57,375 bases of DNA, taken from contig JAHDIE010000004.1 of assembly GCA_020630955.1 (NCBI GenBank), positions 1 through 57,375 on the forward strand. The letters run 5' to 3'. This document shows, one piece after another, positions 8,882 through 17,430 of the stretch. Numbering within the stretch: position 1 is the first letter of the stretch; every line of letters begins with the position of its first letter. Position numbers and translations under genes: made by a program. The DNA is from Saprospiraceae bacterium. Its GTDB lineage: Bacteria > Bacteroidota > Bacteroidia > Chitinophagales > Saprospiraceae. The notes under the pieces are model-generated. The model did no database searches. It was given only the letters and a program-made list of their open reading frames with translations, and was not told where the DNA came from.

Positions 8882-9490
8882 TTAGGATTGAAGATATGGA
8901 GTTCTGCTCACTATAGACCTTCCTAAGGTTAACTCATCAGCATATTCCAGATCTCCTCCAAAAGATACTCCTCTTGCAATCAAGGAAATTTTCACCTCCA
9001 AGGGTTTTAGCTTTTTAGAAATATAAAAAGTTGTGGTTTCGCCTTCAATGCTTGGGGAAACTGCCATTATGATTTCTTCTATATTATCATGTCTAACTCT
9101 TTGTATAAGGGTGTCAATATTCAAATCATCTGGCCCTACCCCATCTAAAGGAGAAATGACTCCTCCTAAAATATGATAACGTCCGCTAAACTGTTGCGTA
9201 TCCTCAATAGCCATAACATCTCTAATGGATTCAACAACACACAATACATTTTTTAATCTATGTTCGTCAGAACAAATCATGCAAACATCATCATCACTAT
9301 AATTATAACATATCTTACAGGTTTTGAGTTTTTCATTTACATCTAACAGGCCTTGGATTATTTTTTCACTCTTTTGCGTCTGGTCCTTCAATAGGTGTAA
9401 TACCATTCTTAATGCAGATTTTCTGCCTACTCCAGGCAATTTACTAAAAGCATTAACTGCATTCTCTAACAAAGTTGAGGAAAATTTCAT
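8882..9490 (-). CDS. recR: Recombination mediator protein RecR
   Basis: 202 residues, full length for the family. The N-terminal helix-hairpin-helix reads LPGVGRKSA (~18-26), a four-cysteine zinc finger uses C58, C61, C70 and C73, and a Toprim domain follows (VVESIRDVMAIE, then YHILGGVISPLDG). RecR works with RecO and RecF to load RecA on gapped DNA. It heads a minus-strand string with the GT2 and M20 genes (gaps of 6 nt and -4 nt). The ATG at 9490 has a TAATTTTG element only 4 nt upstream. Confidence 0.96.
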   Translation of the reverse strand: MKFSSTLLENAVNAFSKLPGVGRKSALRMVLHLLKDQTQKSEKIIQGLLDVNEKLKTCKICYNYSDDDVCMICSDEHRLKNVLCVVESIRDVMAIEDTQQFSGRYHILGGVISPLDGVGPDDLNIDTLIQRVRHDNIEEIIMAVSPSIEGETTTFYISKKLKPLEVKISLIARGVSFGGDLEYADELTLGRSIVSRTPYLQS

Positions 9491-9567
9491 AAGACAAAAT
9501 TAATGAAGTATCTGATAAATCTGCGCATTATTCTGTGGATATAATAGCAGCTTTTCACCTTAAGTAG

Positions 9568-9575
9568 TATTTTTG
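9568..9575 (+). promoter_or_regulatory. Candidate -7 element (TATTTTTG) for the E2 gene
   Basis: An exact TAnnTTTG match ending 22 nt before the ATG at 9598, in the divergent recR/E2 spacer. No clear -33 box. Confidence 0.4.
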
Positions 9576-9597
9576 GTCAAATTTTAAAAAGAGTTAA

Positions 9598-10839
9598 ATG
9601 GCTGAAATAATCAGAATGCCTCGTTTAAGTGATACCATGGAGGAAGGAAATATCGTTTCATGGCTTAAAAAAGTTGGTGATGAAGTAAAACCTGGAGATG
9701 TATTGGCAGAAGTTGAAACCGATAAAGCAACTATGGATCTTGAAAGTTTCCATAACGGAACACTCATCCATATAGGAGTAGAATCAGGCCTTGTACCCGT
9801 CGATGGTATAATTGCGATTATTGGGAATAAAGATGAGGATGTTGAAGCGTTACTCAAAGAGGCTGAAGCTAATCAGCCAACAGCACCAAAAGAAGGCGTA
9901 GTTTCTGAAGTTGAAGTGCCAAAACCTGCTCCTGCTCAGGTACCTAGTACTTCAGTTCAGCAAGTTGAGCCAAGCCCTGTTTATTCAGGAGATTCCAAAG
10001 CAAGTCCGTTGGCCAAAAAGATGGCAAATGAAAAAGGCATTGATTTAAACAATATTACTGGCTCTGGAGAAGGTGGAAGAATCATAAAACGCGATATTGA
10101 AAACTTTTCAGGTAAAAGTGGGCCAGGTTCTCTTGCTCAAATGGCATTATTACCAGGAGTAAATTATGGCGACAACCCGGTTTCTCAAATGAGAAAAGTT
10201 ATCGCTAAAAGGTTGGGCGAAAGCAAGTTTTCAGCACCTCACTTTTATTTAACCTCCGAAATTAATATGGATACTGCCATAAAGGCAAGAAAGGCCATTA
10301 ATGAAGAAGAAGGAGTTAAGGTTTCTTTCAATGACCTGATTGTAAAGGCCTCTGCCTATGCACTTAGAAAAAATCCAAACATTAATGCTTCATGGTTTGG
10401 TGATAAAATTACAATCCATAAAGATATAAATATTGGTGTAGCCGTTGCTGTAGAAGATGGCTTGGTTGTTCCAGTAATCAAAAACGTAGATAGACTTAGT
10501 CTTCCTATGATCAACAAACAAGTAAAAAACCTTGCAAGTAAAGCAAGAGATAAAAAAATTCAACCAGCAGAAATGCAAGGAAATACTTTTACTATTAGCA
10601 ATTTGGGTATGTTTGATATCGATGAGTTTACAGCTATAATAAATCCACCTGATGCTTGCATTTTAGCGGTTGGATCAATTATCAAAAAGCCTATAGTACA
10701 AGATGATCAATTAGCAATTGGTAATATGATGAAAGTTACTTTGTCTTGCGATCATAGAATCGTTGATGGAGTTACAGGAGCGAAATTTCTTCAAACGTTG
10801 AAATTCGTACTTGAGAATCCGATCAGAATGTTTACTTAA
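9598..10839 (+). CDS. aceF: Pyruvate dehydrogenase complex E2, dihydrolipoamide acetyltransferase
   Basis: 413 residues. A single lipoyl domain (1-~78) has the lipoylated lysine K43 in VETDKATMDLES. A Pro/Ala-rich linker follows, then an E3-binding domain (ASPLAKKMANEKGIDL to GGRIIKRDIENF, ~138-170), then the catalytic acetyltransferase domain with SCDHRIVDG (catalytic H386, D390) near the C-terminus. The enzyme transfers acetyl groups from lipoate to CoA in the pyruvate dehydrogenase complex. The opening IIRMPRLSDTMEEG is characteristic of pyruvate E2 rather than oxoglutarate E2. It is transcribed alone, divergent from recR and convergent with the T9SS cargo gene, with 2 nt between the stops. 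E1 and E3 genes are not in the window. Confidence 0.93.
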   Translation: MAEIIRMPRLSDTMEEGNIVSWLKKVGDEVKPGDVLAEVETDKATMDLESFHNGTLIHIGVESGLVPVDGIIAIIGNKDEDVEALLKEAEANQPTAPKEGVVSEVEVPKPAPAQVPSTSVQQVEPSPVYSGDSKASPLAKKMANEKGIDLNNITGSGEGGRIIKRDIENFSGKSGPGSLAQMALLPGVNYGDNPVSQMRKVIAKRLGESKFSAPHFYLTSEINMDTAIKARKAINEEEGVKVSFNDLIVKASAYALRKNPNINASWFGDKITIHKDINIGVAVAVEDGLVVPVIKNVDRLSLPMINKQVKNLASKARDKKIQPAEMQGNTFTISNLGMFDIDEFTAIINPPDACILAVGSIIKKPIVQDDQLAIGNMMKVTLSCDHRIVDGVTGAKFLQTLKFVLENPIRMFT

Positions 10840-10841
10840 AG

Positions 10842-12509
10842 TTATTCACCGATAAAAAACAATTCGTTTTTCCGCTTTCCGTTTTGGCTCAAGCTAAAAA
10901 TATAGATTCCTGAAGACAAGTCATCAATAGTTGTTTTATATACTTGTCCTTGAAAACTTAATTCACGAATTTTTTGGCCTGACAAATTAAAAATTTCTCC
11001 ATTAACATCGGTTTCATCTTGGTTAGACCGATAATTAATAATTATCAAATTATTTACTACTTGAAGATTGAAGTCCAATTGAAAATTTTCAAATTTATTT
11101 GTCATTTGATAATCTTCCTCATAAATATTCTCATTCGAAATCAATGAATAACTCTCAATATCATCTTCAGTTTGACGAAGACAATTATCTGGATTAAAGT
11201 CAAAATTAATAGAAAAATCTTGAGAAACCTCGAGTTGAAAATCTTCCATAAGAAATGATATAGGCACAAGTTCAGAAGACACAATGGTTACTGCTAAGGC
11301 TCTACAAACCAAATCGGAAGAATTCTCGCTATATCCTAAGGTAGCTTCAGTTTCAAAACCTTCGTTATAAAAGTAAGCATTTAGGTCTTCGAGAAAATTT
11401 ACAAGCTCATTTTCACCTCCAGCACACATATTGGAGGTACCTATACAATATGGAAAGTAAAACCCAGGAGTGTTCTCACCTATCTCGATCTCTTCACCAT
11501 TTCCAGCTAAATAGTTCAACCCTAAAATATTTGGCAATCCGCCCAAATCCAAACAAGCGCTATAAGTACATGAAGCACTTTCATTAATTGGAATTTCGTC
11601 AATTATAATTTCTCTGCATGCACTGCCACAAGCTCCTCTTGAATCTGTTATATCTAAACAGATCGTATAATTACCTGTTTCAAATGCATGAGTAAAATCT
11701 CTTTCATCAGTGATAAGTTCATGGTTCAAGCTCCAAGCATAATTTACTATTGATAACTCCCTGTCAAATGTTGGTGATAAACTATAAATATTGTTTCCCA
11801 AATCTGCCAAATTGATGGATTTTAAAGCAGAAGTCATGGCAGTTACCTCTAAATTATCTAAAATCAATCCACAGTTTACAAATTCCTGTTGTTCATATTG
11901 ATATTCAGAAAATAGCCAAATTTGAGAAAAATCAGAAATAGGCACAAAGGATAATTCTAGTTTTGACATACCATTATTTTCAAATAATGCATCTTCTGTT
12001 AATTCGTGACGATCTAATACTTGGATTTCCTCAAAGAATGCTGGAAATGATTCTGGTGTTGGATATTGAAACCAATTGTGCCCTTCGGAATTTAAATTAT
12101 TATTTAAAGCTATGTTTAAAAAACCATTATTTGTTGCATCACAAACAGTGGAGTAATCCAAACTCAATGTATAAATTAGATCATCATCTCCATGAATCAA
12201 GACATTGGTAAAAATACCCTCGCTATGATCATGTGTTTCTCTATTTCCGTAACAAATATGTCCAGCATTTGATTCAATACCTTCTAAATCATTCCAGTTC
12301 CAATTTGGTGTCACATAATCTGCAGTTCCATGAGATGCAAACCAATTTGCCATTTGGCCAGTAGTTATTCCCATTGAGGGTTCACCACCTAGTACAAATA
12401 TGGTTTCTTCAAAGTCACCATTTTCATTAATAATAGGACAATCTTGAGACATCAATAAATTTGCAAAGAATATCAATGACGTTGATATTGTAATAATTCG
12501 ATTAAGCAT
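10842..12509 (-). CDS. Secreted hypothetical protein with T9SS C-terminal sorting domain
   Basis: 555 residues with a signal peptide (MLNRIITISTSLIFFANLL, cleavage near SQDCP). The N-terminal half is a beta-rich domain of unknown family, followed by a PKD-like segment (~245-310; YAWSLNHE, then NYTICLDITDSRGACGSAC). A Cys-containing domain of unknown function runs to ~480. The last ~75 residues form a type A sorting domain (VNGEIFNLSGQKIREL, then SSGIYIFSLSQNGK). The protein should therefore be exported by T9SS and anchored by PorU. No enzymatic motif is recognised. No operon partner. Confidence 0.75.
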   Translation of the reverse strand: MLNRIITISTSLIFFANLLMSQDCPIINENGDFEETIFVLGGEPSMGITTGQMANWFASHGTADYVTPNWNWNDLEGIESNAGHICYGNRETHDHSEGIFTNVLIHGDDDLIYTLSLDYSTVCDATNNGFLNIALNNNLNSEGHNWFQYPTPESFPAFFEEIQVLDRHELTEDALFENNGMSKLELSFVPISDFSQIWLFSEYQYEQQEFVNCGLILDNLEVTAMTSALKSINLADLGNNIYSLSPTFDRELSIVNYAWSLNHELITDERDFTHAFETGNYTICLDITDSRGACGSACREIIIDEIPINESASCTYSACLDLGGLPNILGLNYLAGNGEEIEIGENTPGFYFPYCIGTSNMCAGGENELVNFLEDLNAYFYNEGFETEATLGYSENSSDLVCRALAVTIVSSELVPISFLMEDFQLEVSQDFSINFDFNPDNCLRQTEDDIESYSLISNENIYEEDYQMTNKFENFQLDFNLQVVNNLIIINYRSNQDETDVNGEIFNLSGQKIRELSFQGQVYKTTIDDLSSGIYIFSLSQNGKRKNELFFIGE

Positions 12510-12735
12510 ACTCTCAGTTTTAGAAGTGTTAGAGAGAGTGTTGAAAATTAGGGCTTAGTCTTGAGTAATAGTCTTATAATAGCGTAATCGAAAAAGTATA
12601 TTTGACTTTTAAAGATCTTTTCAAATTTAATAGCAATTGGTTTTAAAGTAAATGATAGATGCATTACAAAGACTATTGCACTTGTACTACAATAATTCTA
12701 CCAATTATAAAACTTGACACTTAGGTTTTGGGCAT

Positions 12736-12770
12736 AAAAAAAGGAGCAATGATTCAATTGCTCCTTTTTT
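12736..12770 (-). terminator. Strong bidirectional-looking terminator after the OmpA-family gene
   Basis: A perfect 8-bp stem (GGAGCAAT/ATTGCTCC, 12743-12750 with 12757-12764) with a 6-nt loop is flanked by A7 and T6 runs, so it can act on either strand. It lies 19 nt past the OmpA-gene stop and ends that minus-strand transcript. Confidence 0.8.
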
Positions 12771-12788
12771 ATTAATTCCAATTATCAA

Positions 12789-14771
12789 TTAATATCCAGA
12801 ATTCTTGTTGCCATTGTAGTAATTATTTATGGCTTCTCCACTTTGTGAAGGGGAACTACTGCCATCTCCAATTACTGGTTCTGCCATATCAAAGTCATTG
12901 GCATCACAAGTTCTAAATTCAACTCTTCTATTCATATAATGAGTGCCATTTACACCTCCTAATGGACTTTCTTCTCCTCCATACATCAATTTTAATCTAC
13001 TTCTATCGATACCGTAATTCTCAACTAAATAATCAATAGATGCTTTTGATCTTTTGTAGGATAGCACTTTGTTATAGTCATTTGTACTTTTATTGTCAGT
13101 ATGACCATGTGCAACCACGCAAATTTCAGGGCATTTTTCCAAAACTTGTGCAACATGGTGAAGATGACTAAAGTATTCTGTTTTAATTGTTGATCGATCA
13201 TTATCAAAATGGATCATTGGTAGAAACCATTGACCACACCCTGAAGTTGCATAAGTAACTAAACCTCCACCAGAACCAGAATATGAGCCACCTGACCCAC
13301 TTGTACCTCCTGAATATGTGCCTGATGCATTTGGTGCTGGACTTGATCCTGAACCATAAATTCCACCAGAATATGTTTTACTTGTTGAATCATATGTTGC
13401 TCCTCCAGTAATCGTTGAAAGTTTTGAATCCATTTCTCTTAATTCTCCACTCATTGGCCCCACTTGTTCATTTATCAATTCCGAAACTTGATCTCCTGTA
13501 AGATTTGCTCCTATGGCAACACCAGTTTCATCTATCTCTAAACCAGGAGGTGAATAGGGCTCAAGATCTCTACAATCAGCCAAACCATCACCGTCACTAT
13601 CTAATATAATTCCTCGTGTGTCTACTGCGCACCCTTCTGGGGTGTCAAGCTCTTGATCTAGCATATCAATAACGCCATCGTTATCATCATCCGTAAGATC
13701 TAATTGCGGTCTTTGTTTCAAGGAAGCAATGTCATCAAAGGCATTATCTAATGGGTTTAACCAATAAAGTGGTTCAGTCCTTTTATCAAAGTCGCCCATA
13801 TTTATGCCTATGGTAAGATTAGTAAAATGTGGAATATCTACATTATTGGTTTGATCAATATTGGTTCGATATTTTTGGCCATCAAGAAAATCATTATCAC
13901 TTAAAAACACTTTCCATTCAAGACCAACATTAACTCTTTTGGTAATTTTTCTTGAAACACCTGAGGCAAAAGTCCCTATAGCATGAATATTTGTTTCATC
14001 TCCAATTCTAAAAATCCCTTTCTTTTTTGGGCCTTCAGTTTCATATACACCATCATATACTTGCTTTAGATTATTTTTAATTTCGATTCTTCCAGCTTTT
14101 GAATCAAATTTATCTTTATCCCAATTGATAAGCGTGACAAGGTTGTCATAATTTTCATCATTTGCATCTTTCAAATCCAACATTGTCAAATGGGAATCAA
14201 GACCTACACCAACAGAGGCGTACCAATTCCATTTGTTTCTTTCTTGATGAAATAATAAATTACCGATGTTAACCACACCTTCTAGTGAGGCTGCCATATA
14301 GGTTGTTTTATGACTAAAAAACCATGGATTCGAAGGACCGTATCCTGCAAATACTCCATTTGCATTTCCTTCTGGCAGTAGATTGGCACCTGAAGGTTGT
14401 GGGTCTAAGCCTTTGGCTTGTCCATAAAAAAGTTCTCCTTTAACTGAAAAAACGTAATGGATAGCCTTTCGAAGATGAAGTCCAACCCCCCATCCTGCAG
14501 GAATTTCTCTATCTACATCGCCATCAATAAAAAAATGTCCCACTTTAATCCCCAACTCAAGGGCATCTTTTGGTTTGGCAGAATACTTATACTGACCCAT
14601 TCTCCATTCTTTATTTTGGTCAGAATCACGAGTCATCTCATCTGTAATCGAGGCTGTTTTCCAGGTATCATTCATTTGCTCCTGGATACCGGCATTTTCT
14701 TCATCTTGGCCAATAGCAGAGGTCATAGTTATAAATGCTATCGCCAAAAGGAAAATCCTTTTAGTAGTCAT
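12789..14771 (-). CDS. OmpA-family outer membrane protein with Ca-binding type 3 repeats
   Basis: 660 residues with a signal peptide (MTTKRIFLLAIAFITMTSAIG). Residues ~50-340 look like an outer-membrane beta-barrel domain (alternating aromatic strands, GVGLHLRKAI). Acidic thrombospondin type 3-like repeats follow (~370-415; DDDNDGVIDMLD, DSDGDGLADCRD), then a Gly/Ser-rich linker (~470-520) and a C-terminal OmpA domain (MIHFDNDRSTIKTEYF, HGHTDNKSTNDYN, MNRRVEFRTCD) that binds peptidoglycan. It probably anchors the outer membrane to the wall. Some OmpA proteins of this type sit in T9SS loci (PorE-like), but there is no such evidence here beyond the cluster nearby. Confidence 0.82.
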   Translation of the reverse strand: MTTKRIFLLAIAFITMTSAIGQDEENAGIQEQMNDTWKTASITDEMTRDSDQNKEWRMGQYKYSAKPKDALELGIKVGHFFIDGDVDREIPAGWGVGLHLRKAIHYVFSVKGELFYGQAKGLDPQPSGANLLPEGNANGVFAGYGPSNPWFFSHKTTYMAASLEGVVNIGNLLFHQERNKWNWYASVGVGLDSHLTMLDLKDANDENYDNLVTLINWDKDKFDSKAGRIEIKNNLKQVYDGVYETEGPKKKGIFRIGDETNIHAIGTFASGVSRKITKRVNVGLEWKVFLSDNDFLDGQKYRTNIDQTNNVDIPHFTNLTIGINMGDFDKRTEPLYWLNPLDNAFDDIASLKQRPQLDLTDDDNDGVIDMLDQELDTPEGCAVDTRGIILDSDGDGLADCRDLEPYSPPGLEIDETGVAIGANLTGDQVSELINEQVGPMSGELREMDSKLSTITGGATYDSTSKTYSGGIYGSGSSPAPNASGTYSGGTSGSGGSYSGSGGGLVTYATSGCGQWFLPMIHFDNDRSTIKTEYFSHLHHVAQVLEKCPEICVVAHGHTDNKSTNDYNKVLSYKRSKASIDYLVENYGIDRSRLKLMYGGEESPLGGVNGTHYMNRRVEFRTCDANDFDMAEPVIGDGSSSPSQSGEAINNYYNGNKNSGY

Positions 14772-15121
14772 AGGTGTACATTTTAATACAAATCTACATT
14801 TTATATTATTTCAAACAAATTAAAATAATATTTAATGTATAAATAATTAATAATTAGAGTATCAGCTTGGGTTAAGAGCCTTTACTCAAAGGGTGTTTCG
14901 TTGGTCAACAAATTTAATCGTAAGTTTTGGGATATCTAAGTTTTGCCTGATAATTAAGTTAAAAAGTATACTATTTTACACATTTAACCTTGGAAAAAAT
15001 TGGCAATCAAAGAGAAATTACAGCCCAATTTACTGATAAACGCATATTCATATATAAATATTATGTAATGTATATATCATTGCATATCTTCATTATATAA
15101 TTGATAAAAAAATTTAATGTG
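14772..15121 (+). other. Intergenic region between divergent OmpA-family and arginase-like genes
   Basis: About 350 AT-rich bases. Apart from the OmpA-gene promoter, no hairpin, repeat, RNA gene or convincing ORF is seen. Confidence 0.5.
14789..14815 (-). promoter_or_regulatory. Promoter with -33 TTTG and -7 TAGATTTG
   Basis: On the minus strand a TTTG (14812-14815) lies 19 nt (start to start) before TAGATTTG (14789-14796). Both boxes fit the Bacteroidota sigma consensus, and the pair lies 18 nt upstream of the OmpA-family ATG. It is the best two-box promoter in the window. Confidence 0.6.
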
Positions 15122-16084
15122 ATGGATTTTCTTCAGAGTTTAATTTACGATGAGCAGGTATTAAATTATTCAAAACCAGGTTCACTTTTTGAAAACTTGA
15201 CTTTTTATGACCAAAATATACATGACATTTCAAATTTTCAATTAGGTATTGTCGGTTTGGATGCTGCAAGTCTTAATGCTTTCAGAAATAATCTTTATAT
15301 GTATGGAGATCATTTCCAATTACCTATTCTTGATTTTGGATTGATTGTCGATCATGTCAACCTAAAAAGTTCCATCGGATTGTTAGCCAATAAAATTTCT
15401 CTAATTGTCATTGGTGGTGCGCCATTTGATTTTTTAGAATCTACTGCAGTTGTATGCAAGACCTTGGACGAGGGGCATATTAATGGAAAGAAAAAATTTA
15501 TTGGTTATCAACGTCATTTATCACAATTAAATGTTTACAATCAAATTGATGAATATCAGAATATCTCTCTGGGTGAGGTAAGAAGCAATTTAAAAATGGT
15601 AGAACCATTGATGAGAACTTGTCAAAATTTATGCTTTGACATTAGTACCATTAAACAAGCGGACATTGGCATTGATGCTTCCAATATAGTAGGACTAACT
15701 TTAGAAGAGTCTTCTCAAATATGCAGATATGCAGGGATTACTCCCAATATGAGAGTGGCGCACTTTCCAAATTTACAACCGCAATTCGCATTTGGGAATG
15801 TAACTAAAGAATATGCTTCATGCGTTTCGACAATGGTTTGGTATTTCATGGAAGGATTACTAAATCTCAAATACGAATCTCCATCTGAGGATGATCACAT
15901 TAGTTATGTTATCAATTCAGAGTATTTTGACGAACCTCTTACATTTTTAAAAGGTGAAAAATCTGGCAGATGGTGGATGAAATATGGAGAAGATTCAGAG
16001 TATCACCCATGCCTAAAAGAAGATTTTTTACAGTCTAAGGAAGGAAATATTCCTGATAGATTATTTAAGTATTGCTTAAGCTAA
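15122..16084 (+). CDS. Arginase/formimidoylglutamase-fold protein with degenerate metal site
   Basis: 320 residues from the ATG at 15122; a TTG at 15101 would add seven residues but is less likely. The fold is recognised from LGEVRSNLKMVEP, CFDISTIKQAD, EESSQICRYAGI and the C-terminal GRWWMKY, which mark a Bacteroidota branch usually named formimidoylglutamase. True ureohydrolases need a GGGHS-type histidine, a DAHxD motif and DxDxxDP. Here these read IGGAPFD, no clear equivalent, and FDISTIKQAD, so two-manganese chemistry is doubtful. It neighbours murF and gldJ and converges on murF with a 9-nt overlap of the coding ends. A non-catalytic role is possible, but that is inference. Confidence 0.7.
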   Translation: MDFLQSLIYDEQVLNYSKPGSLFENLTFYDQNIHDISNFQLGIVGLDAASLNAFRNNLYMYGDHFQLPILDFGLIVDHVNLKSSIGLLANKISLIVIGGAPFDFLESTAVVCKTLDEGHINGKKKFIGYQRHLSQLNVYNQIDEYQNISLGEVRSNLKMVEPLMRTCQNLCFDISTIKQADIGIDASNIVGLTLEESSQICRYAGITPNMRVAHFPNLQPQFAFGNVTKEYASCVSTMVWYFMEGLLNLKYESPSEDDHISYVINSEYFDEPLTFLKGEKSGRWWMKYGEDSEYHPCLKEDFLQSKEGNIPDRLFKYCLS

Positions 16085-17359
16085 TAATTTTTCCAAGCCA
16101 ATCCCTCTAGACCCTTTCAACAGTACTTTGGTCTTTGGTTTTATTGGCTGATCAAGTAAATATTTTTTAGTATCCTGTACTGTTTTAAAAAATATGAATT
16201 GTTTGTATTTGGAAAAGTTTTCTTTTAGCTTCATGAATTCATCTCCAACTAAAATAACACCAGTTAAGCTTTGATTAGAATACACATATTCTAATATTTG
16301 CCCATGTTCGAATTTAGATACTTCCCCTAATTCTAACATATCTCCTAAAATCAAGTACTTTTCATCCTGCTCAATATTAAAGAAATTCTCCAAACTCAAT
16401 TTCATGCTTGTAGGATTAGCATTGTAAGCATCTAAAAAATACTCCACCCCATTTACTACCCTAATCTCAGATCGATTATTTCTTGGTACATACTCGGAAA
16501 TAGCAGAAATAATATTGGAGGTTTTAATCTTGAAATATTGCCCTAAAAATATTGCTGCAGCAATGTTGAATAGATTATAATGGCCAGTTAGATTTGTCAA
16601 TATCTCACTAGCACCCCAATTAAAGCTTAAATATGTTTTATCATTATTTCCCGTATCTATCGCTGAAGGAAAATACTTGTAAGCTTCATAATAACTATCT
16701 ATTTGATTGATTAATATTTTGTCTTCACCATTATAAAATATAACTCCATCATTCTTTTTTAAAAAGTCGTACAACTCGCTTTTACCTTTAATAACACCTT
16801 CTAGAGAACCAAATCCTTCGAGATGAGCTTTACCCATATTGGTTACCAAACCAAAGTCAGGTTCGGCAAGTTCACACAAGGTTTTTATTTCTCCTAAGTG
16901 ATTGGCACCCATTTCAATAATTGCCAATTCATGCTTTGATTCTAATGTTAACAATGTTAGGGGTACGCCTATATGATTATTTAAATTCCCCTTTGTGTAT
17001 TGACAGTTATATTGAGTTGCCAATACATGATACAACAACTCCTTCGTGGTTGTTTTTCCATTACTTCCTGTAATGGCAATTATTGTTGTACCTAGTTCCT
17101 TTCTATGTTTATTGGCTAACTTTTGAAGGGCGATCAAGGCATTGTCGACTTTAATAATCCGTTCATCTTCATTCTCTACTGACTCATCTACAACAACATA
17201 ACTTGCCTTTTTTTCAAGAGCATCTAAGGCAAATTTATTTCCATTAAAATTTTCACCACTTAGTGCAAAAAACAATTGACCGGGCATCATTGTTCTTGTG
17301 TCAATACTGACTCCGTTTGATTTTAGAAAACACTTGTATAACTTATCTAAATCATCCAT
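16076..17359 (-). CDS. murF: UDP-N-acetylmuramoyl-tripeptide--D-alanyl-D-alanine ligase MurF
   Basis: 427 residues, normal for the family. The ATP-binding P-loop is TGSNGKTTTKE (~97-107), followed by the Mur-ligase signatures NNHIGVPLTLL, IIEMGANHLGEI, FLDAYNANPTSM (carbamate/Mg region) and LILGDMLELG. MurF adds D-Ala-D-Ala to the peptidoglycan precursor in the cytosol. Its place next to gldJ, porU and porV matches the order I recall from Flavobacterium. A terminator separates it from gldJ and a TAATTTTG element lies 5 nt before its ATG, so it is probably transcribed on its own. Confidence 0.95.
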   Translation of the reverse strand: MDDLDKLYKCFLKSNGVSIDTRTMMPGQLFFALSGENFNGNKFALDALEKKASYVVVDESVENEDERIIKVDNALIALQKLANKHRKELGTTIIAITGSNGKTTTKELLYHVLATQYNCQYTKGNLNNHIGVPLTLLTLESKHELAIIEMGANHLGEIKTLCELAEPDFGLVTNMGKAHLEGFGSLEGVIKGKSELYDFLKKNDGVIFYNGEDKILINQIDSYYEAYKYFPSAIDTGNNDKTYLSFNWGASEILTNLTGHYNLFNIAAAIFLGQYFKIKTSNIISAISEYVPRNNRSEIRVVNGVEYFLDAYNANPTSMKLSLENFFNIEQDEKYLILGDMLELGEVSKFEHGQILEYVYSNQSLTGVILVGDEFMKLKENFSKYKQFIFFKTVQDTKKYLLDQPIKPKTKVLLKGSRGIGLEKLLA

Positions 17360-17375
17360 TGGTACAAAATTAGGG

Positions 17376-17412
17376 CAAAAAAAATAGTCCCAGCTAATGC
17401 TAGGACTATTTT
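17376..17412 (-). terminator. Terminator after gldJ
   Basis: A perfect 10-bp stem AAAATAGTCC/GGACTATTTT (17381-17390 with 17403-17412), with further AGC/GCT pairing in the loop, is followed on the minus strand by eight T. It sits between the gldJ stop at 17431 and the murF start at 17359. Confidence 0.8.
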
Positions 17413-17430
17413 AAATAATTATTTCCAGTA

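Noticed and set aside
14772-15100. Possible small RNA in the long AT-rich spacer
   Set aside because: No terminator hairpin, conserved RNA motif or promoter pair other than that of the OmpA-family gene was found.
15101-15121. TTG start extending the arginase-like protein by seven residues
   Set aside because: The ATG at 15122 is nearby and the added residues match no conserved element; kept only as an alternative.
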